In this document: in pieces, positions 1-13,200 of the stretch | Layout of the letters: every line of letters begins with the position of its first letter | Position numbering within the stretch: the stretch's first letter is position 1 | Assembly (NCBI GenBank): GCA_033239525.1 | Contig: BSYO01000003.1 | Span: forward strand, 9,852,001 to 9,916,000 | Reading direction: 5' to 3' | Origin: Nepenthes gracilis | Lineage: Eukaryota > Streptophyta > Magnoliopsida > Caryophyllales > Nepenthaceae | DNA: 64,000 nucleotides | Position numbers and translations under genes: made by a program | The notes under the pieces: generated by a model | What the model was told of the DNA's origin: nothing | The model's database searches: none | Seen by the model: the letters and a program-made list of their open reading frames with translations, nothing else

Positions 1-1276
1 ATTTTCTAAGTACTACAGAGTCTAATGTCCGCAAGCTTGCAGCATACACAACTAAAGAGACAATTCTTCTTTTAATAGGTAAGAAATTCAATCCAAGCAC
101 TAAGAAAGGGGGAGGCTATTCCGAAGGCACACATTTTAGTGAATATGAAAACCAAATTAGCATCTGAAACTATCCATGAAGCAAACAAAAGAAGAAAATA
201 ACTACATGATTGCCTTTTCAACTACCAAAATATGTGTTAGAATTTAATAGAGGGAAGGGTAATAAATGTAGAAGCAATGAAATAAGGGAGCATTATTTAT
301 ATGGAAGGAAATATGGAAAGTATAGAAATTGTGAAGGATAAAAAGTAGAGGGAGAACTTGGGTTTCACTCTCACACGCTTTGGATTTAATTTTCCACACA
401 TTAGCAAATACATCTTCTATCTATTTATAGATAGTGAAGTTGATGCAGCAATGGAAGCGAAAATTTTCTAAAATATTATGGATGATATCATCTTTGTGGA
501 TTATTCTAGGAATGTATAGAATTCTTCCTTCCATGATAAATGCTGAATAAAGTTTATAGAATTGTGGCGAATAAGTATTACAAACTAACAAAACCATATT
601 TATAGATCATTTTAGAACTTGTTGGATTTTTTGCCTTAGTTGCTTATTGATTGAGAAGCTTCTAAAATTTTGCATCACCAACTAACAATATGTATGAGTG
701 GACTCTCCACATTGGAGTAGCATGCATAAATACACACCAACAAAATATAAAAACTGTCTTATAAAGGTTGCAGATTTGGGAGCCAACTGTGTTAGTCCAT
801 CAACAAAGGTGTACTCATTGCTGAACTAGGTGTCAACTATCCACCTATGCGCCTCAAAGTCACTTCTGTTTCCCCAGAGCCTTGATTGAATTTTATTTTT
901 TTAATGTGATTGGCAAAAAAGTGGAACTCAATTGGCAATAGCTTAAGTTGGTAACCATAAGAGATTAAGCCCTAAAAGACGGTGTTATCAAACAATTATG
1001 AAAGTTAACAAAAATGGTAGCTGGAAACCTCTCCTTCTTTCCCCCTCCAATCCTCTAGTACAAGGGAGTGGTATAAATCCCAGTTACACGACGCCACCCA
1101 CAAGAACCATCCATGAGGTAAGCCCAGGAGCTTGCCATCACTGAGCAAACCCAAGGCTTCAACCAGCTTAGCTAGCCCAAGTTACCCACCAGTTGCACAT
1201 CAAGCAGGAAAATACACGTATAACTAACAATTAGATGGCAGAATGTTAAAAGTTCTAGCCGTAACAAGATTCATAC
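1..1276. other. Non-coding stretch at the 3' side of the nucleotidylyltransferase gene
   Basis: I recognise no exon here. The stretch is AT-rich and lies downstream, in the minus-strand gene direction, of the last exon found (1277-1382). That exon ends at a GT donor, so this stretch should be intron. The missing C-terminal exons, which would encode roughly the last 75 residues of the family protein, are either beyond position 1 or too short for me to see. No tRNA or structural RNA was noticed. Confidence 0.5.
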
Positions 1277-4200
1277 ATTTATAAGCCTCACTGCCGTATC
1301 TGCACCAATCACAAAAGCACTGCCAGGAAAAAGTTCAGCTTTCTTAAAAAGAATGGCTGATTGGAAATAATTATTGTCTTACCTGCCACTCAATGTAACA
1401 GAATCAGACAGGCAATAACAAATAAATAAATAAATAAATAGCAAAAGAGATCATCAAAATATCAGTCTACTAAACACAAAACTATTCAACCTAAAGCCAT
1501 CTGTAATCCAATCCCAGAGATGATCTAAGATTCTGCTGAATGACTTTGATGAATCTATGGAGCTGTGACAAGGTTAGTAGCCCAAGGCCCTAAACTAAGT
1601 TAAACAGAGTTGCCTCGAATAAAATAATAATAATAATAACAACAGGGACAAAAGTTTCAAGCCAATTGAACGTTAGCCATGTATATGCTGATGATGCTGC
1701 TAGTAAAAAGCTGTTGCCAATTCTAATCAGATGCGGCAATCATGAAGAATTAAGTTCAACCGGATAAAAAATTTGCCAGTAAAATTAACCTTTCCTATTT
1801 TCACTGTAGTGGATTAGCGGTTTTGTAAATCTTGTTGCTGAAGTTCAGGTTGGTTGTGCTCTGCACAGGTCCAATTCTATCATTCTAAAAGTTAACTATA
1901 TTATTATCATTGGATGCCATAGATAATAACAATTCCAGTGTCCAAACCGCTGATGGTGTTGCCAATATCAAGTGTCAAAAGAAAGTAGGCAAATCATTCT
2001 CACCAATTTTTTCAAATTGTGTTACACGTTCCTTGATTTGGGATATTGTCAGAGGTGGTTTATCAGCATTGACTGCTGATATCTCAAAGCACGGATGCCC
2101 ATCACATATGCTGCAAAAAAATAAAAATAATTGAACTAAATAAGAAGTGGATCTGATGGCCAAGGGATTTTCTTGGGCGTAAGACTCAAAGAAATAGATG
2201 ATATGCTACATAGCACTGAAACTTCACGTGAACATTCTGCTCCACGCATGCTTCAAGTTCCTAATATGTAAGCCAACAGAGCTACAGTTCCTTAATGCCA
2301 GGGAAGAGAGGGATTTTCAGACACGGAGAATTTACCTGCTAGCAACATCCAAAAGCTTGAGATGACCATCATGTAAAGGATTAAAAGAACCAGGAAGTAT
2401 AGTTTTTCTTTCTGAATTTGGCGGATATGCCTCTATAAAATGCCCGAGAATTAATTAAAACAAGAAGTAGATAGTAATAACAAAAATATGTAGTTGTGCT
2501 ATAATTCCAACCAACACAAAGGTCACATACCACTTGAGAAATTATAAACCTTAGAGCAAATTTCACCATTCAAGAGTTGTGACAGCTCTTCATCTTCATT
2601 GAACTGTCTTTCAGTTTCAACTAACACATCTGTTTCACTCAACTCTGGTGAAAATCCTGCTTGAACTTTGCAACCACTCGCAATAGCCTGCAACCAAGAG
2701 ACATGCATCCACAGAAATGATCAACATCAACAAAAGTAAGCAATGATTTCAAATATTACATATAAATAATTTCAGAAAAAGAACAATACCAAATGACAAT
2801 GAGTAGGCAGCATTGAAGGAAGGAAAGTTCGCTCTCCTATTACCAGTTCACTTAAATCCAAACTCTTGTGTCATTTATTTTGGGATATCAACGATGCCAA
2901 AAGTACTAAAAAAATTTAGACATGGGACCAACAAGAAGAAATAGAAGCATCATTTTATTGTAAAATTACAATAAAAAATAGCAGCAGAGACTAATTGTAA
3001 GGCCAAGATTTTGACACGCAAAACCCACTCAGATAACAGAATACCCTAAAGAATAAAGCAATTGCATACTCGATGGTCAATAGTTCTTCACTTGTGAAAG
3101 CAGATGACAAATTGATGTTATATAAGCATTCTACCAACTTTCAAACATCAATATCCATGTAATTAAGATGAAGCAGCAGCATCAATATAGAGAAATAAAA
3201 AACACAACATATTCAGTGACTTGCTGTTCAGACTGACAAATATCCTCACTCTAATTCTTAAGTGAATGATTCTACCTACAATGCAACAGGAGCATAATTA
3301 AAGAACGAAATGAAGTTCCTGAAGAAGATTAAAAGTCATTCAAAGAAGAGTACTAGAGACATTATTTTCTCCACAAAACCTCCATTAATGATCCTGTCTA
3401 AAAACAGAAATATGATAAACATTATGTCTGGATAAAGTGGTGGGAAACAAGGAGGAAAGGAAGATAACACAAGAAGAGGGGAGAGGAGTGTTAAGGTTGT
3501 CACAGAATTATTTAGCACATTCGGAATATTTAAGAAAAAGGAAAGAAGAAAACAGCAAGTGTTTACTGTGATCAGGACTTATGCTATTGTGCACCAAGTT
3601 TGCGCATTACTAGTTCGAGTAGAACTCAAGTTGTGTTTTTTTCTTGGGAGGTTGCAAACAAATATGCATTGTGAGGTTGAGAGGTAAGAGAGAGAATGAT
3701 GTAGTGAGGAGGGTGAAAGTAAAGAGAAGAAAAATAGAGGGATAGAGATAAGAAATTAGACTAAAAGGGTAGAGACAAGAAAGGAATCAAATCAAGGGGA
3801 AGAGAGGAAGGGAAGTCACAATTACTCAATTGCAATCAATTTCTCAAGTATTCATTCATCAATCAATTATCCTAAACAATAGAAATGGCGGTCTTATATA
3901 AAGAACCCGTTGCCTAAGAAAATTGGAAACAAATAACTTCCTAAAATTGGAAACAAATCATAATCAAATAACTTCCTAAAATAATATGTCTACGATAATT
4001 TTGTAACAAATTATCTATTACTAAAAATAAGAAATCGTAATAAAATAAAATCACAATAAAATAAAACACAATAAAATCAAATTAGAATCTTGTCCAATAA
4101 AGGAAGCAAATAAAAGCCAATAAAATTATAATATCGTCTAAAATCTTCTTGAAATATTTGATATGATGTCCGCATTAATTCTCCCCGGGTGGTTGAGACT

Positions 4201-7200
4201 TGACCCGTCGAGTAAACCAGGTAATCAATCCCCCAACCACAAGCTGAGCAGCTGGGCAACCCTTCGACGACGGTGGTAGACTCGTATAAGTGGCGGTCGA
4301 AAGCTGATGGAGCAACCGATATCTGTAGAAGGAAGTGAATTTGGGCCTGGAAAAGTGCACTCCTGCTGGCTCTGATAAAACTCCAAAAGGTATGGGTCAA
4401 ACTGCTATAGTGCCTCTCGAGAGATCCAAGCATTTTTAGACTCTGGTCGGCCAACCCAACGAATAAGGAAGTGATGAATAGCCCCATCCCTAGGAAACAC
4501 AACCTGCTCATCTAAAATAGCATCAATTTTATCATGGTGTGCCGGGAGGGAGGGAAGTGGGGTAGGGGAGGGCGAACGGTCAATAGGGTTTGTATGCAGG
4601 GGGATGGCAAAGGGATTCACAGGTGGGGAAAAGTTGCCTTTTGATGCAATTAAATCTTCCACATTGAAAGTATGATGAAAACCAAAATGAGATGGAATGT
4701 TAATAACATATGCATAATGATCCAATCCGCTGTAAAATTTTAAATGGACCAACACTACGAGCCTGTAATTTAGAGACGTGCCCAGGTAGGCGCCGTTCGG
4801 ATCTAATATGAACCATAACATAATCTCTTACATTGAATTTAGCATGTCTTTTATGGGAATCAGCGTGAAATTTGTATGAAGCATTACTTACCTCTAGTTG
4901 TTTATTGATCTCGATGTATAAATCGTGAAGGTGTTGTGCAAAAGTTTCGGCCGTCATGGACACACTAATATGTGGAGACATCAGGATAAGGTCCAATGGT
5001 TTTCGGGGTTTGTAACCATGCACAATTTCAAATGAACTCATACCGAGGGATCTATTAAAAAAACTATTATATGCAAGTTGGGCAGTGGGTAGGATTAAGT
5101 CCCAATTCCTAAGATGCTCTTGGACCAAACACCGTAATAGATTACCTAAACTCCGATTGACAACTTTAGTTTGACCATCTGTTTGAGGGTGGTATGCAGT
5201 GAAAAATTTTAATTTGGTACCGACCATGTGCCACAGGGTTCTCTAAAAATAACTGATAAAATGAACATCCCGATCAGAGACAATGGTCTTAGGAAGACCA
5301 TACAGCTTGACAATTTTAGCAAAATAAAGATGAACGACTCGAGAAGCATCAGCAGTTTTACTTCAAAGAATGAAGTGAGCCATTTTAGAAAAACGATCCA
5401 CAACGACAAAAATGGAATCATGCTTCTTAGGGGTATGTGGAAGCCCTAACACAAAGTCCCATATTTACGTCCTACTATAGACCATTAGGTACAGGGAGAG
5501 GGGTGTAGAGGCCAGTGTTTTGCTTTGTGTGTTTGACTAGTTGGCATGTTCGACAACAACTGACGATCTTAGCCACATCTTTCTTCAAACTAGGCCAATA
5601 AAATTGTCGCTCAACCTCTTCAATTGTCTTATCATGTCCAAAATGGCCAAAGAGATCTGCAGCATGAACTTCCCAAACGAAGTCTCGGACAAACGTTTTC
5701 GGAATGCAAAGTTTATTAACTTGAAATAAGTATCCATCCTAAAGACGAAATCCATCCGTGGTGTCCAAGTGCCCACACTATAGAGTGAGGAAGATTTTGC
5801 TAAAATCAGAGCAGGACTCGTAGTCATCTCTAAACCTTTCAAAGCCAACAATTTTAATTTAAACAGCAGATAATAAAGTCAAACGACAGCTCAAGGCATC
5901 AGCCACTTGATTTTCAACTCCTTTCTTGTGCTTCAAGACAAAAGAATAGGCTTGTAGATACTCGATCCACCGACCGTACCTATAATTTAATTTCTTCTTA
6001 GAGTAGAGAAATCAAAGAGTTTCATGATCCAAATAAAGGACAAATTCTTGAGGTAGCAAGTAATGGCGCCAGTAGTGTAAGGCATGTACGACAGCATAGA
6101 ACTCCTTATTATAAGTAGAGTATCGTCGCTTGGCGTCATTCAACTTTTCACTAAAATAGGCAATTGGATGGCGTTCTTGACTAAGAATTCCTCCTATGCC
6201 TACACCAAACGCGTCACACTCTACCTCAAACACTTTGGAGAAATCAAGAAGCCGCATGACAGGAGCTATTGTCATCCTTTCTTTGATGAGTTTGAAAACT
6301 TTAGCAGCATTGGGAGACCAAGTGAAGTCACCCTTCTTCATGCAGTCAGTGAGGGGAGCCATGATTGTTCTAAAGCCTTTGATGAACCAATGATAAAACG
6401 TGGCCAAACCGTGAAAACTTCGAACTTTATGGATAGATTTGGGTTCTAGCCAATTTATGATTGCCCGGATCTTTGCGGAGTCGGCAAAAACCCCATCAGA
6501 AGAAACAATAAAGCCCAAGAAAGCCACTTTGTATGAGAAGAGGGAACATTTCTTAAGGTTGGCGAATAAGCTTTCTTTTCGAAGAGTAAGGCAAATTTGT
6601 GTGAAATGTTCCACATGTTGCTCCTCGGTCTTACTGTAAATGAGAATATCATCAAAATAGACCACTAGAAATTGTCCCATGAAAGGCCATAAAGTCTAAG
6701 TCATGACTCTCATGAAAATGCTTGGTGCGTTAGAGAGCCCAAAAGGCATGACCAACCATTCATAGAAGACGTCCTTTGTCTTGAAAGCTGTCTTTTACTC
6801 ATCCCCTGGACTAATTCTGATTTGATGATAACCACTCTTTAAATCTATTTTGAAAAAGATTGTGGCACCAGCCATCATATCTAACATGTCATCAAGCCTA
6901 GGAATGGAAAAAATATATTTTACGGTGATTTTATTGATTGCTCTACCGCACAAGGACTCATACTTTCTCAAACGAATCCCTTGCGGAGGAGTTCTTCCAC
7001 TTGTCTTTGGAGTTCAGTATGTTCAATAGGATTCATCCTATAATGAGGAGGTTTGGAAGTGACGCACCTGGAGCAAAATTAATGGCATGTTGAATTTTCC
7101 GTAAATGTGGTAAGTGATTGGGGAAGTCTTCAAGGAAGACATCTTAAAAACTTTAGAGAATTTGACGGGCCTTATTAGAAATTGGCAAGGAAGAGTTCGG

Positions 7201-10200
7201 AAGGGTTTTGAAGAACGATAACGGCGAATACAACTGACTCACTGATAGCGACTCATTCAAATGCTATGGGACTAATAATATGTAATCATTTGGTTGCCAC
7301 CACAATCCTATCTTTGTTGGGAATCGGTTTTGGGGGTAAAGGATAGAGGTAAATCTTCTTTTCCTTGTGAACAAAAAGAGTAGTAATTAGAACGACTTTG
7401 GATTATCACATCCAAGTCATAGAGGCAAGGGTGCCCGATAATGACATGATTCACGTCCATTGGGATAACTCACACCAAATGTGGTCTTTGTATTCTAAAA
7501 ATTGAAACAAGTACAAGACAACGTTCTTTAATGAATATAGAAGATATGTCAATCTAAGAGACGCTGTATGGACTAGGGTGTGGAACCTCCTTTAGCCCCA
7601 AATGAGAGATAGTGTTAGCGGAAACCGCATTAATGCAACTACCACTATCCACGATTATCTTACAAGCCTTCTTCATTCACTTTGATGTAAGTATAAAAGA
7701 TAGCGTGACGACGCCAATCATCAGCCTCTTTGGATTGTGTTAAAGTGCATCACACAACGCCTAGAAATGATGTATCGAGGAAGGAAGAATGAGAGTCTAG
7801 ACTGGAGGGAGTAAGGCCTAATGCAACTTACAAATGTGTTAATGTCATAGTCATTCAAGTCATCAAACTCCTCTAACTTGGGTTCATAGACTTGTTCTTC
7901 AAGGAGTTCCTCATTGATTTCATTTTGTCCGTCAATTAATAAAGCTTTATTCGAACATTTAAAAGAAATATGCTCAAAACCTTTACAATTGAAACACTGT
8001 AATTGAGAATTTCTTTTCGGGGTTTCAACATCCTTTCCTCGGGCCTCCCTTGTAGGGACAACGATGGAAGGATGGGTTCCTAAGATAGACTTAGAATTGG
8101 TGGCAGGAGTGTGCACTATGGGTTGATGGTGGGTTGTCCTGGTGACTAATTCAAAGTCTCGGACAAGATTATACGCATAATCCAAAGTAGTAACTTCACG
8201 GATGACAAGTTCTCTCCTAAGCTCCTCGTATAGACCTTGCTGGAACCTACTCAATGTTATGGCATCATCCTCAATGATGTGACATCTCATTCGAAAATCA
8301 TTAAATTGAGTCACATACTTAGTGATGGACCGATTATCCTGTCGAAGGGTATTCTACTAATCGAGTAAGTTACTACAATAGGAACGAGGTAAATACTTCT
8401 TTTGAAGGCATCGTATCATTTCATCCCGACTCCGAACAAGGATGACTTAACGCCTAATTAGGAGGTTCTCAACACTTTCCCAATATAATTGAGCGTTTTC
8501 GGTCAATTCAAGGCTAGCAAATTAAACTTTCCTACCTTATGACACGCTATATAATTCAAAGAAACGATCCATATATCAAACCCATTGAATGAAAACTCGA
8601 AGGTCCAAGCAGCCGTCAAAAGTAGGGCATCCTATTTAATATTTTTGAAGAAGTGGTCATCCGGATCCTGCTCTTGATCATAGTATTTAGACCTATGATC
8701 GTGTCTACAAGAGGTTCGTCTGTTGTGCCTTCGTCGGTGAGCCTTATTATGTGATGCATCAGAGTTTGCAGCATCTGATGAGTAAGACCCTAGTTCTAAA
8801 GTGGCAACTCAATTTATGAGATCCAAATTGGTTTGACAAGTCGTAACCAAGTCTGTTTGAATGACCCTCAGGTAGTCTTGCAATTAGGCTAATTGTTGAT
8901 TCAGAGTTTCAAATTGGTTAAAGTCCATGATTAGGTCAGGGATATTATAGGAGATAATTCGACCAATTCACAAGTGCATACAATACCAATACAACTAACA
9001 GGATTGAGATCAATAAGCAATTGAGACGATTCAAATTAATCAATCTTTTTTTTTTTTTTTGTGAGATTTGTATGGTTCAAATCATGCAAACTAGTATTAC
9101 TAATCTATTAAAATGATAAAGCAAGAATCAATTGCAATAAACTTGTATCAAAGGTAATGGGAGGACTTTTTTTTTTGGACAATAAAATGGCACATTCAAA
9201 TAAAACTAAATACTATTAAAGATAAACAAAATATACTACTCAAAAGAAGATGGAACAAACACACCTGGCGATGATTTGACCAGCTTGTTAAAACCGCATG
9301 GGAGATGATCTAACCCGCTTGTTTGAGATTGGATGAAAATTTGCTACTATTTGAATTTGCTCTGCTATTTTTTTCTCTCTTTCTCTTTTTTATCCTCTTT
9401 TTTCTTTTTTTTTCTCTCTCTTTTTTTTCCCCTTTTTTCTCTTTTTTTTCTCTCAAGCTACTGTTTTCCCCTGTGTGTTTTTTTTATTCAATATTACACG
9501 CCTATTTCTGCTGTTTACGTGACCTTTTCACTTGGCCACAAAGCACAGACGCAGAGAGAAAGAGGAGAGAAGAGAGGCGCGGCTACTCAGTGCACAACGG
9601 CCCTCTCGGGCAGCGGCTGCAATGGCGTTGGCGGCAACGACGGCAATGAAGGCACAATGGCATTAGCGGGCGGCGATGATAAAGGCGTGAATGATGGTGA
9701 CGATGAAGACGAACGCAGACAAAGAAGATGATGTGGAGAACGAATCTGATGAGACAACGAAGACAAAGAAGAACGAGGGCAAAGACAAAGACAGAGAATG
9801 AAAATGAATATTCGGGACACCCGATTTGTGGCTTCTCTTTACTCCCTTTCTTTGGTTTTTTTTTTTCTTCTCAGGAGGAGGGTGGAGGCTAGGGTTTATC
9901 TGGTGGTGGTAGGATTTGGGTTAGGGTTAATGTTGGTTGTTGGTGGTAGAATGTGGGCTTTGGTTTGCGGTCAATTAGGGTTCTCTGGCGGTGTAGATGG
10001 TTGTTCTGGGTGGGGTTTGGCGTGGCGGCTATCGGAGTGGTGGTGGTCAACGGCGACATGGAGGATGGCTTGTGGCGGCGGCTTGTTTTGCCTCCTGCTG
10101 CAGCGGTGGCGGTGGCTTAGTCGGTGGGGAGTGGTGCGTCGCGTGTTTCTACCGCGTTGGTTACTCTGTTGCTTCGCTTCTTCTGCTGCTTCTTCTGCTT

Positions 10201-13200
10201 TTTTTTTTTTTTTTTCAAACAGAGCACGAGTGCTAAACAGATGTGGTACTCAACAAAACTTACTTTTTTTTTTTTTACTAAGACAGAAACAAAAGTTGTT
10301 TTTTTTTTTTTTTTAGATAATATAAGAGGAGGCAGTGGTGATGGAGATGGACCTGCCCTAGATGCACAGAAGAACTTTGTAGGGTGGCGGGACAGTGGCA
10401 GTGGTGGTAGGGTGGGTGGGTGGTGGCGGGAAGTTGTGTGGCTGGTTATTGGATGTTGGAAGGTGTTACTGGTAGCAAAAAGATAAGATTTTTATCTCTA
10501 ATACCAATTTGATGTAGGAAGAAGGGTGAAAGTAGAGAGAAGAAGAATAGAGGGGTAGAGACAATAAATTAGACCGGAGGGGTAGAGACAAGAATGGATC
10601 AAATCAAAGGGAAGAGAGGAAAGGAAGTCACAATTACTCAATTGTAATCAATTTCTCAAGTATTCATTCATCAATCAATTATCCTAAACAATAAAAATGG
10701 CGGTCTTATATAAACAACCTACTGCCTAAGAAAATTAAAAACAAATAACTTCCTAAAATTGAAAACAAATCATAATCAAATAACTTCCTAAAATAATAGG
10801 CCTATAATAATTTGGTAACAAATTATCTATTACTAAAAATAAGAAATCGCAATAAAATAAAACACCATAAAATCAAATTAGAGTTTTGTCCAATAAGGGA
10901 AGCAAATAAAAGCCAATAAAATTATAATATCTTCTAAAATCTTCTTGAAATATTTGATATGATGTCCGCATTAGATAATCTCAAAGTTTGAAAGGCAAAG
11001 ATGTGAGATAAGCATTATGAGGCTTGATGTGAAAGCAGTGAGGGTGGGTCAAACCAAGGGGAGGGTATGAAGGAATATTCTTTTCAAATCTCTTATTTGT
11101 TGATATTAGTGGACTACTTCTCAACTGCGATGTAGTCCATGTGGTCAACCCATTGTATATTTCTAATGTTAATGAGGTTTTATTTATGATCATGTTTACT
11201 TTTGCTTGTGAATGGGCTAGAGAATTGAATTTCCCAAAAAGTGGTATCAAAGAAATGTTTGGTTGAAGACTACAGCATTAGAATAAAGAAGTCAGTTTAT
11301 GCGGACCCAGATTGAAGTAATTTGGTAGTTTGATCATGTAAGGATTTGATTGCAATGCAGAATGAAAATGCTAACAAGAACACAGTCAGATTTGAAGCAT
11401 TTTTTGAAGGCATGATTTTTGTGGGCTAGAGTTTGTGGATTGAAGTTTATAGGTTACAAGTTGCTGTTTTGTTTAAAAGATTTTGTAAAGAAAATTTTTT
11501 GTGGCAAAGGGAATATTTGTTAGATTTGTCGCAAAATCATTTACTATGCTCATAATATTTAAGGAGGATGAGCATTTGTGCCACAGTAAAGTTGCTTTAT
11601 TGTGACCTAAGGTCACAGTTCAAACCACGAAAACAATCTCTTTGCAATAAAGAGGTAAAGTTGTGTGTGTATGTGTGTATATCTTACACTTTCTAGGTCT
11701 ATGTTATGAGAGTGTTGGGCATTGGGCAGCCCTTTTTAGTCAGAAAATATAGGAATCCTTTGTTATTAGTATCATTTTAAGGACACGAATGTGAGGTGAG
11801 TGATGTGAAGCCGGGTGTGAAAGTATAAAGCACCCCAGTGTTGGAGGAGAGGTTCAAATTAAGGGAAGTTCCAAGTAAATACTCTTTGTGACCTCTCTTG
11901 TCCATGAAGAAGGCCATATGGGGCTAACCAATATTATCACAACATTTGCAGGCGGTTTATCAACGATTTATTTACTTTTGCTCATGGACAAGAGAATTGG
12001 ATTTCCTAACAAGAGAGGAAGGGAAGAAAATGAAAGCAAGGGAAACAAAGGGAAACATGAAGGAGATGTTGACTGATTAATTTAAATCATGCCCTTAATT
12101 ATCCAATTGTCGTATCCCATTTAAGGACAAATATGTAACGATAAGGTTAAAATTTGGACAAGAGGCAACTTTATATCTCTTCAAGTCCCTCCTCTTATTC
12201 AGTCACAGAGATATAAGGTCACCGATAAGGAAAGATTTTAGTATCCCTACTTTTCCCTCTCCCTGCTTCAAACTTTCCAAGCAGGGATTGAACTTCTCTT
12301 TTTCCTTTTTTCCTCCAATCCTTCTATACGCCTACCACATCTACTTACTCAAAAGAATATCTTATTCAAAAAGATGCAGCAATTATGCTCCTCAATTCTG
12401 AATGTCACAATGTCAAATCCAGCATATCTTTGAGCCAAAATATCCCCCCCATCTAAATTCTATAAAAACCTTTAGGTTGCATATTGATGTTTACGATGTC
12501 GTAAGAAAATTTGCTTCATTCATTAAGCACATATAAACAATTACATGAGAAATGCCAAGTCCAACTTTTAAACACATTTTTGCAAAATCTTGAAAACCTT
12601 GATATCAAGAATCTACTAACTCTGCTCATCCGTGCATAAATAAGCATTACAAAGGATTGGCATCATCATTCATTTTGTGATATTGAAAGTGAGCTTGCAT
12701 TCTTCCTTAACATTAACTACGCACCTCAAGTAAAAATTGACTTGAAATTATTTCTTCTTCCTCTCGAGTTCGGAATCCCTGCATTAATACAGCACGAACT
12801 TTAAAAAAAATAAATCAAACTCAGGGAAAATGGACTTGTCTGGGCACATCTAGTGAATCCTGATAAGAATGACAAACCCTGGAATGGAAGAGGCACATTT
12901 ATGCTGGCCCTTCCATGCCTCCTTTATTTTTTTTTATTTTTTTTTTTTTTGAGGCAAATATATAACTTATGACACTTCTCAGATAAAAATTACTAATTTT
13001 ATATACCTTTGACAGGGTGACACTGGAAAGCCAAAGTCGATCTGATGTTCTGGTAGACACGTGAAATCTAAAATGCAATCAGGAAAAAGAACCAATTAAT
13101 TCAAGACATCACATGTGGTGAATCTGAATGCAGAATAGATGACATAAGTCACTGCAAGTTTAAAAATTTTCCTCCCATGAAAAGGACCATTCGTGGCTAA

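Larger units (their letters stand above)
3697..10970 (-). mobile_element. Ty3/gypsy chromovirus LTR retrotransposon, degenerate, in intron 6
   Basis: This is a complete but decayed LTR retrotransposon of about 7.27 kb. It reads on the minus strand, the same direction as the host gene. Direct LTRs lie at 3697-4174 and 10510-10970, each TGATGTAG...TCCGCA on the plus strand, that is TG...CA in both orientations. Internal order (minus): primer-binding site, 1.6 kb leader, gag with a zinc knuckle, reverse transcriptase, RNase H, integrase, chromodomain, polypurine tract. The C-terminal chromodomain puts it among the chromoviruses. Many stops and frameshifts exclude autonomous activity. The LTRs differ at roughly one base in ten by eye, so the insertion is old. 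No clear target-site duplication remains: the five bases outside the LTRs are GAGAA and TTAGA. Confidence 0.92.

Noticed and set aside
9323..9820. Overlapping ORFs of 77-132 codons on both strands
   Set aside because: They are low-complexity readings of the pyrimidine-rich and GC-rich leader of the gypsy element and show no domain.
9798..10486. Plus-strand ORFs of 79-172 codons rich in Gly, Trp, Leu and Phe
   Set aside because: They arise from G/T-skewed sequence and homopolymer T runs inside the same leader.
3697..10970. A 5-bp target-site duplication for the intronic chromovirus
   Set aside because: The flanks GAGAA and TTAGA do not match. The duplication is lost or the ends are shifted, so none is claimed.
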